Assembly: GCA_037951105.1 (NCBI GenBank)
Contig: JBAMJV010008217.1
Span: 47,884 to 111,883 of the forward strand
Source: Echinarachnius parma
Lineage: Eukaryota; Echinodermata; Echinoidea; Clypeasteroida; Echinarachniidae
Reading direction: 5' to 3'
Length of the DNA: 64,000 nt
Shown here: positions 58,516 through 64,000 of the stretch, in pieces
How the letters are laid out: each line of letters starts with the position of its first letter
How positions within the stretch are numbered: the first letter of the stretch is position 1
The notes under the pieces: generated by a model
What the model was told of the DNA's origin: nothing
Databases searched by the model: none
Seen by the model: the letters and a program-made list of their open reading frames with translations, nothing else
Translations under genes and position numbers: made by a program

Positions 58516-60290
58516 CAACCTTCTTCTTCTTCTTCTTGAATTCCTCCAGCCTGGAGAACTGTACAATTTCAGTACAGACTGTATATAATTATAAAATTAC
58601 TAAACGTTTACGGTGAATATCCAAAATAAACTGGAGTGTTACAGCTAGAAAATCTGGCATAACTATATCAGAATGGTCCAGAACACCAAGAAGGATGAAC
58701 CTTGTCTCCTCCACTTCCTTCACAGCAGAAGAGAGGTCAGCCAGGAATGAGATAACTACAGCTGGGAAAGTTGCCCTCAAATACTCCCGCTCTATCTTGT
58801 AGGTCTCACAGACAAAGTGAGTGACAGTCTCCACAGCTTGTAGACATCCCGGACATGTAACATCAACTATGCTTTTGGTAACTTTCGCCTGCCTAGCTTT
58901 GGTTAAGTAAGTGCCTGTAAGCAGCTGTGCTTTGATGACAATAGCCTCCCTGAGATGCGGAGGGTCGACAATAGAAGGGAAGATTGTATGATTCTTGGGC
59001 AGAATTACGCCTTTGAAAAGGAAGAGGGTAGAGTGTTCTTGAACCTCCTGGGCTGTGATGGAAGTTATGTGCTGGTCTGCCGCACAAGATACCCTTCTCT
59101 TCCAGGTTAGGTAGGCTAGCTGTTCCTCTGGTAGCTCTGCAAGCTCTGGCAGATGATACTTTTGCAGAGTTTATTTAAATCTCTTCAATGTGGGGGATTG
59201 AGGATGATGGCATAGCATATGATAGAAATGCCTTGATTCTACCCTGGTGTGAGGCAAAGCAAGCAGCTTGCCAAGAAGACAGAGATTAAGCAGGTCTATG
59301 GTTGTTGACAATGGAGGAAGACCTGTAAGGAGGGTGACTGCTGCTGAACAAGTGGATCTGGGCAGACCCAGCAGAGTCTTGAAAACTTGGTTTTGGTACT
59401 TGTCCAGCGTAGCTCTCTCTTGCTTGTGCAGGTTGTGTATTTCCACTCCATATAACATTTGTGGTACAACATAAATCTCCCAGAGAAGGGCAAGAATAGG
59501 TGGCGACAATCCCCGGCGTTTCACTCCTGAGCCAGTTAGACTGTAGAAAGTCTTGCTTCCACTCTGCATGATGCTATGCGTCAAGTTAATGTGCGTTGGA
59601 GTTCTCTTAATACCTAGATGAGGATGCTCATCCTTCTCGGGGATGCTACTTGTTCCGAACTTCCACGTGTGTGACCCAGGATTGTTGTTACGAAAAACAA
59701 CAACAGCACTTTTAGATGTCATTGAATTCAGCAACTTCACTTGCACCACTTCCCGAGGGCATATATACGTTAAATATAATCAGGTCTTCCCTGCTGCCTT
59801 TAAGCCGCGCCACAATGAGCCTCTTTGAAGTGGTTTCCAGTGCAGTGAAACAGTTCCTCAGATGATTCTTCAGTAAAATTGCCACTCCACCCTTGCCTCG
59901 GACGTACGTGCTAGGACACAAATCACCCTCATCAAAAGTTTTAATAAGTGCCACATGCGAGTCACTAAGGGAGGTCAATTTACTTTCCTCATACTTGTGT
60001 AGCCAGTGCTGTTGGATGCAGGTAATATCAGTCTCCTGCAGGAGGCTCAGCAAAAAATGTTTATTAGATTCAAACCCTCGCATGTTGAATGAATTTAACT
60101 TTACAGTCATGTGGTGATGTGCATTGGGAATTATTGTCGAGTGAAGTTCAGCAGAGGGTGTGGATGGTATGGTTGTTGGGCTAACATCAATGACAGGTGG
60201 GATATCACGTGCAGATTGCTTTGAAGAAGCGCAAACATTGTTCCCAGATTGGAGAATGGTGAACAAATCAGTTTTAATCGGAATATCGGG
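58516..60290 (-). mobile_element. Internally deleted non-LTR retrotransposon
   Basis: Minus strand. The 5' part encodes an endonuclease start (LNSFNMRGFESNKHFLLSLL, QETDITCIQQHWL, GKGGVAILLK, LIIFNVYMPSGSG). At about 59735 this is joined, out of frame, to the C-terminal reverse transcriptase region (HPHLGIKRTPTHINLTHSI, GVKRRGLSPPILALLWEIYV, PQMLYGVEIHNL, YQNQVFKTLLGLPRSTCSAA) and a Cys/His motif CPGCLQAVETVTHFVC. All catalytic RT motifs are deleted. A (GAA)n tract near 58520 may be the 3' tail. It ends ~100 bp before the GPS2 acceptor. Confidence 0.85.
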
Positions 60291-60393
60291 TTCAGACCGT
60301 TACAAAACGATCGGAACCCGGTTTATAAAAAATCTGTAATGACTCAGCCTTAATTTGGAGAACAACAAATGTATTTCCACTTTCGTTTTTCAG

Positions 60394-60553
60394 AGATTTC
60401 TCGTCGAGGCCTGTCCCCACTAAACTGCTGAGCTGGCGTACAACCCGTTCAAAGCCACCATGCCTGCTGTGTTGGAGAGACCCAAACTTAGCAAGGCAAT
60501 GGCTGCAGCCCTGCGTGTGCACGTCATGAAGGAGAGGGATAGAAAAAGACAAG
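60394..60553 (+). CDS. GPS2: GPS2 exon with start codon
   Basis: A good acceptor (CACTTTCGTTTTTCAG) ends at 60393, followed by 66 nt of 5' UTR and the ATG at 60460; donor GTCAGT at 60554. The acceptor implies a non-coding first exon upstream, not identified. Confidence 0.85.
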
Positions 60554-62774
60554 GTCAGTAGTGAAAATCCTAACAAGCCCCAAAACAACACCAGTACTCG
60601 CCCCTACAAATCAAGGGGCAAAGGAGTTTCCTCCCATCACAGCTTCCGATGCAGCAGCAGTCAGAGCAAGATGGAGATCCCTCCTGTTGACTCGGGTGCC
60701 TGATGGCACAGACGAGGATCGAGTGAGTGAGTGACTCGCCCCTGCAAATCAAGGGGATAACATTACAGCTGCTTTTGTGCTGCTTTAGCCTTTCCTGTTG
60801 GAATGGGACCAGTATAAATTGATGTTGGGCCAGTAGAATTTGAACAAATCTTAAATGATTGTATATGAAATGGAAATAAAACAAAATAAAACGGACATTT
60901 TATTGCTTCGAGGGTGATTTTGAGGTGTAAATGTAAATGATATATAAAAAAATTAAAAAAATACATTGCAAGATTGTAAAAAGAGAATTTTGGATAACTG
61001 TTGGAAGGATGAATGATGTCAGACTGTTTTCGGTTGATTAAAGGGATCTAGTAACATTTTCTGTATCCACAAAAATCTAGTGGTTCTATCAAACTATCCA
61101 CTGGATAGTGCAATCAGTTAGGGAATATCACTTTGCATTCTTGCTCATTACTCGGCCATATAACATCAATTTCTCATGAAATTTTCACACAATACAGAGG
61201 ACATATCAAATCACAAAAGTTCACATTTTACTAATCATTCATAACATTTTGCACGTGCCAACAAAGTACTAGATCCCTTTAATGTTGATCACACATTTGT
61301 CTGTTTCATGTAAACAGAGGAGGAGGAAGCGGACAAAGCTATCGAGAGGAGGAGGCAAGAGCAGGAGAGATTGCGCAAGAAACACGAAGCGGAGACACTC
61401 TCGCTAGAAGAAACCAAAGAGCAGGTAAGGAACCAATTTATAACAAAACAAACTACAGTCAAACCTGTCTTGGCAGCCACCTGTCTATAGTGGCCACCAA
61501 AAGTGATCCCCGGGGGGGGGGGGGGGAGGGGGGGGGGGGCACTCATGTATAATGTAAGACGGGTATGTGCCGCTTAAAAGACCCCCTTTTTCACACTCAA
61601 TCACAGCTCTAAAGATACCCGATTTTCAAAACTTTCAGCTCCATAGACCCTCGGAATGACTTGGCTAGGTAGTTGAGTAGCGACAATCCTTTATTCTTCT
61701 CCTAGTTCGGCTCCTTAGACCACAATTTGAGCCTTTTTGAGGGTTTCCGTAGGTATTTGGAATCTCCGAGTCTATGTATTTTGTAGTTTTAGTCTGCTCC
61801 TTAGACCCCTTAACTCCCCTTTCAGGGATTTTGTAGCTCTAAAGACCCTATATTTTGTGCGTTTGAGGGATTTTGTAGCTCCAAAGACCCTATATTTTGT
61901 GCGTTTAAGGGATTTTGTAGCTCCAAAGACCCTATATTTTGTGCTTGTAGTTAGCTCTTCAGACCCCCATTTCAGAGTTCCGTGCGGCACACCCCCGTCA
62001 AAAAATAATTTGAGTGCCCCCCCGGGAAGTGATCCCATGCAGAGAAATACAGTGTTTTGGAACCTGCCTAGAGAGGTTGTCTCCCTTAGTTGTTCACTAT
62101 ACACAGGTTTTAATTTTATTCTGCTGTCTTGTTACATAGTACCTGACATGGTTTAGCAATGTGACTTGCAGATCTCGCTATCGCCTATTAGCAAACAAGC
62201 TTCAAAGCGGGCATACTGACAAGTTGCATGCCTTTAATTTTATGGTACATGATAGTAGTTATGTGAAATGATTAGTGAGCTGCGATAAAGGCGCTCTAAT
62301 GCGTCCGATATAACCGATATTGAATTTTTTTCAAGATTTTCTGATGCCAAATTTTCAATTTGAAATTGGCAACATCAGGTAAATTTTGGGGTCATCTCAA
62401 AACAACTTACATTTCAGCACAAAGTGCATCTTGTTTGACAGTTTGTACTATAAAAAAAAAAAAAAAATTCTCCACCGGTAGTATGAATTCCATAAGCCAT
62501 TTTCCAAGCGACAGTGGCGCTTGGTTGAGGATTTCACAAATTTTAAGTAGGCACCAAATTATGGGCTGATGCAGAAATACCCGGATATGACAGTGCCGAT
62601 TACAGGTTCTGACACGTTTAGTAACAATCAATTTTATCAGTGTTCTTTCCAGACCAAGAATTTGGAGGAGAAGCTGAAAGCCCTCCAACAGGAGAAGCAT
62701 GAACTGTTTCTACAACTCAAGAAAGTCCTCAACGAAGATGAGGTCAGGAGGAGACAACAGGAGAGCAAGAAAAA
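60394..62774 (+). CDS. GPS2: GPS2, N-terminal part (runs off the window)
   Basis: G protein pathway suppressor 2, a stoichiometric subunit of the NCoR/SMRT-TBL1-HDAC3 corepressor that also damps JNK signalling; mainly nuclear. Three coding exons (60460-60553, 61318-61424, 62653-62774) join in phase to about 107 residues. The start MPAVLERPKLSKAMAAAL matches human MPALLERPKLS-AMARAL. The rest is a charged coiled coil with SLEETKEQ, LEEKL-ALQ-EKHELFLQLK and KVL-E-E-RRR, the SMRT/TBL1-binding helix in the known family. Start chosen for its perfect Kozak context GCCACCATG at 60460 and homology. The remaining two thirds must lie beyond 64 kb. Confidence 0.96.
61038..61282. mobile_element. TTAA-flanked MITE, family 2
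   Basis: TTAAAGGGATCTAGTAACAT ... AAAGTACTAGATCCCTTTAA; opposite orientation to 40686-41066. Ends 35 bp before a GPS2 exon, so it forms most of the branch-site region. Confidence 0.9.
61318..61424 (+). CDS. GPS2: GPS2 exon, coiled coil
   Basis: 107 nt, acceptor GTAAACAG, donor GTAAGG. Encodes EEEEADKAIERRRQEQERLR, KKHEAETLSLEETKEQ; acidic then Arg/Glu-rich helix. A TTAA-flanked MITE ends only 35 bp before it. Confidence 0.96.
62653..62774 (+). CDS. GPS2: GPS2 exon, coiled coil end
   Basis: 122 nt, acceptor TTTCCAG, donor GTGAGT. Encodes TKNLEEKLKALQQEKHELFL, QLKKVLNEDEVRRRQQESKK. The next exon is outside the window. Confidence 0.97.
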
Positions 62775-62829
62775 GTGAGTTTGTTTAATTAATATTCTAT
62801 TATAAATTGGTCTCCAGATAAGATACTAG

Positions 62830-62975
62830 AGTAAAATTTAACCCGTTGCCTTCGAGATTCTAAAATCCCTTAAAACTTTGTACATAGCCTACCAGGTTCA
62901 GGTAGGCAAAGTCGAGATTCTAAAATCCCCTTAGACTTTGTACATAGCCTACCAGGTTCACGTAGGCAAGGACTT
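62830..62975. repeat. 61-bp tandem duplication
   Basis: GTCGAGATTCTAAAATCCC, CTTTGTACATAGCCTACCAG, GTTCA(G/C)GTAGGCAA occurs twice. A similar word set in TTAACCC..GGGTTAA context is at 44537-44616 and 13074-13150. Confidence 0.8.
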
Positions 62976-63568
62976 AAAGGGGTAGGATTTGACCAAACAT
63001 TTCTTATATTTCTCTATTAATGTTCTTCGCTTTATTGGGTACTTGTGATAACTGTTAAACCGAAAACTCAATGAAAATCTAGTAATATGCATATTGTACC
63101 TCTTCTGAAAGCTGAGAACATACTGAGCATGAAAAGGTTAATTTTGAAGCCCTAACACCGCCCAGAATACAATTAAAAGCAAATTTAAACTCTTATTCTG
63201 AACCCCGATTTTCGCCGTTTGACGGCGATTTGGTGCAGAGAAATTTGATGACGTCACAGGTTGACTATGCCCAAACCACCCCGCGGACGGTAGAGCGGTA
63301 GTACCATGGTACCCTTTGCCTCCCCCAACGATCCCCCAGTCCAGCTCGCGCGAGTTATGCTGCCCTGCTCAATCGATAGAACGCCGTCCTTGTCAATGTC
63401 ATTTTTCTTGTTAGATTCGACCTGATATCTGCAAAATCGGAGAATGGTGGAAATGTCTGAAGGAAGTGAAGATTTCAGGCATGGTTTTGAGGTGGAAATC
63501 GCGAGTTCGCCAGTATCGACAAAGTTGAATTCGAGTCGCAAAGTCGGGAAAAGGTGCATGGCGTATGG

Positions 63569-63710
63569 TAGATCGACAAAACTATCACTTTCATGGCCTC
63601 TTTGACTTTGACATTATATTGTATTTTTCTCTGTCGGCATTCTAAGCCGACAGTGAAAAATAACAATAATAATGTCGAAGAGGCCATGAAAGTGATAGAT
63701 TTGTCGATCT
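63569..63710. mobile_element. MITE with 9-bp target duplication
   Basis: Arms AGATCGACAAAACTATCACT.. and its inverse, with inner hairpin CTGTCGGC/GCCGACAG. Flanked on both sides by GGCGTATGG, a 9-bp direct repeat, the size made by Mutator-like transposases. A half copy lies at 57009-57086. Confidence 0.85.
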
Positions 63711-63917
63711 GGCGTATGGCTGCGGCAATTGTATAGCGAATTGCACCATGTCCATGCACTAGTTTGCCGGGAAAAATGCTGGGGGAAAGGGCGCATTGAA
63801 ACCCGCACTCCGGTGTCGGCACGCTACCCCGCTAGCTGGCCGTGCCGCGCTCGTGAAGAGTACCCTACGAAACACAAATGTAACGTACCCAAAATCAACT
63901 AAATCTTCAAAAATTGC

Positions 63918-64000
63918 TCAAATAATGGTCATGATTTCAAAGTAGTTATCTTTTTTTACCTGTTTTGTGTAACTACTTTGAAATCATAACCATTATTTGA
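63918..64000. repeat. Inverted repeat at the window edge
   Basis: TCAAATAATGGTCATGATTT, CAAAGTAGTTA and its inverse with one or two mismatches, 17-nt T-rich loop. May be cut by the window end. Confidence 0.85.

Noticed and set aside
63254..63822. Overlapping minus-strand ORFs of about 100 residues
   Set aside because: They cross a palindromic MITE and show no domain; typical of repeat-derived ORFs.

Overview
This window is eukaryotic, and metazoan: genes are split into many short exons by long AT-rich introns with GT..AG sites, and the DNA is crowded with short inverted-repeat transposons, tRNA-derived SINEs, decayed LINEs and minisatellites. Protein content and repeat style fit a marine invertebrate (echinoderm, hemichordate, amphioxus or similar); the sequence alone does not settle the phylum.

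Three genes are well supported. (1) On the + strand, about 11.05 to 42.68 kb, a P5B-type P-type ATPase (ATP13A2/3 family, polyamine transport in late endosomes/lysosomes). I place 25 phase-consistent exons with the TGES, PPALP, DKTGT, KGAPE and GDGAND motifs; one short segment between exons 2 and 3 was not found. (2) On the - strand, 50.28 to 56.04 kb, ribosomal protein L22 in four coding exons, convergent with the ATPase. (3) On the + strand from 60.39 kb and running off the right edge, the first three coding exons of GPS2, a subunit of the NCoR/SMRT-HDAC3 corepressor. RPL22 and GPS2 diverge, so the 56.0-60.4 kb interval should hold both promoters.

Region by region: 1-11 kb has no recognisable protein-coding exon; it holds a 56-bp minisatellite, an 18-bp minisatellite, a decayed ~170-bp tandem repeat and a TTAA-flanked MITE. 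15.24-20.32 kb is a ~5.1-kb element with long inverted ends inside the large ATPase intron; it carries a broken minus-strand gene ([12 protein letters not shown] repetitive protein), a tRNA-SINE and a dead RTE-like LINE. 22-42.7 kb is the ATPase exon series. 42.7-50.3 kb is intergenic with another TTAA MITE and a TIR element holding five 156-bp repeats. 58.5-60.3 kb is a minus-strand LINE with an internal deletion, just upstream of the first GPS2 coding exon.

The most unusual signal is local exon copying. At least 10 of the 25 ATPase exons have one or more degraded partial copies ('echoes') in the adjacent intron, 13 in all. RPL22 shows the same tendency: the 3' end of exon 3 with its splice donor is repeated five times in the following intron. 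Most echoes are broken, but some keep splice sites and phase (two candidate start exons; two alternative ends after M7), so they may change the protein. A second signal is RFX X-box-like palindromes in both arms of the 5-kb element and in the 156-bp repeats.
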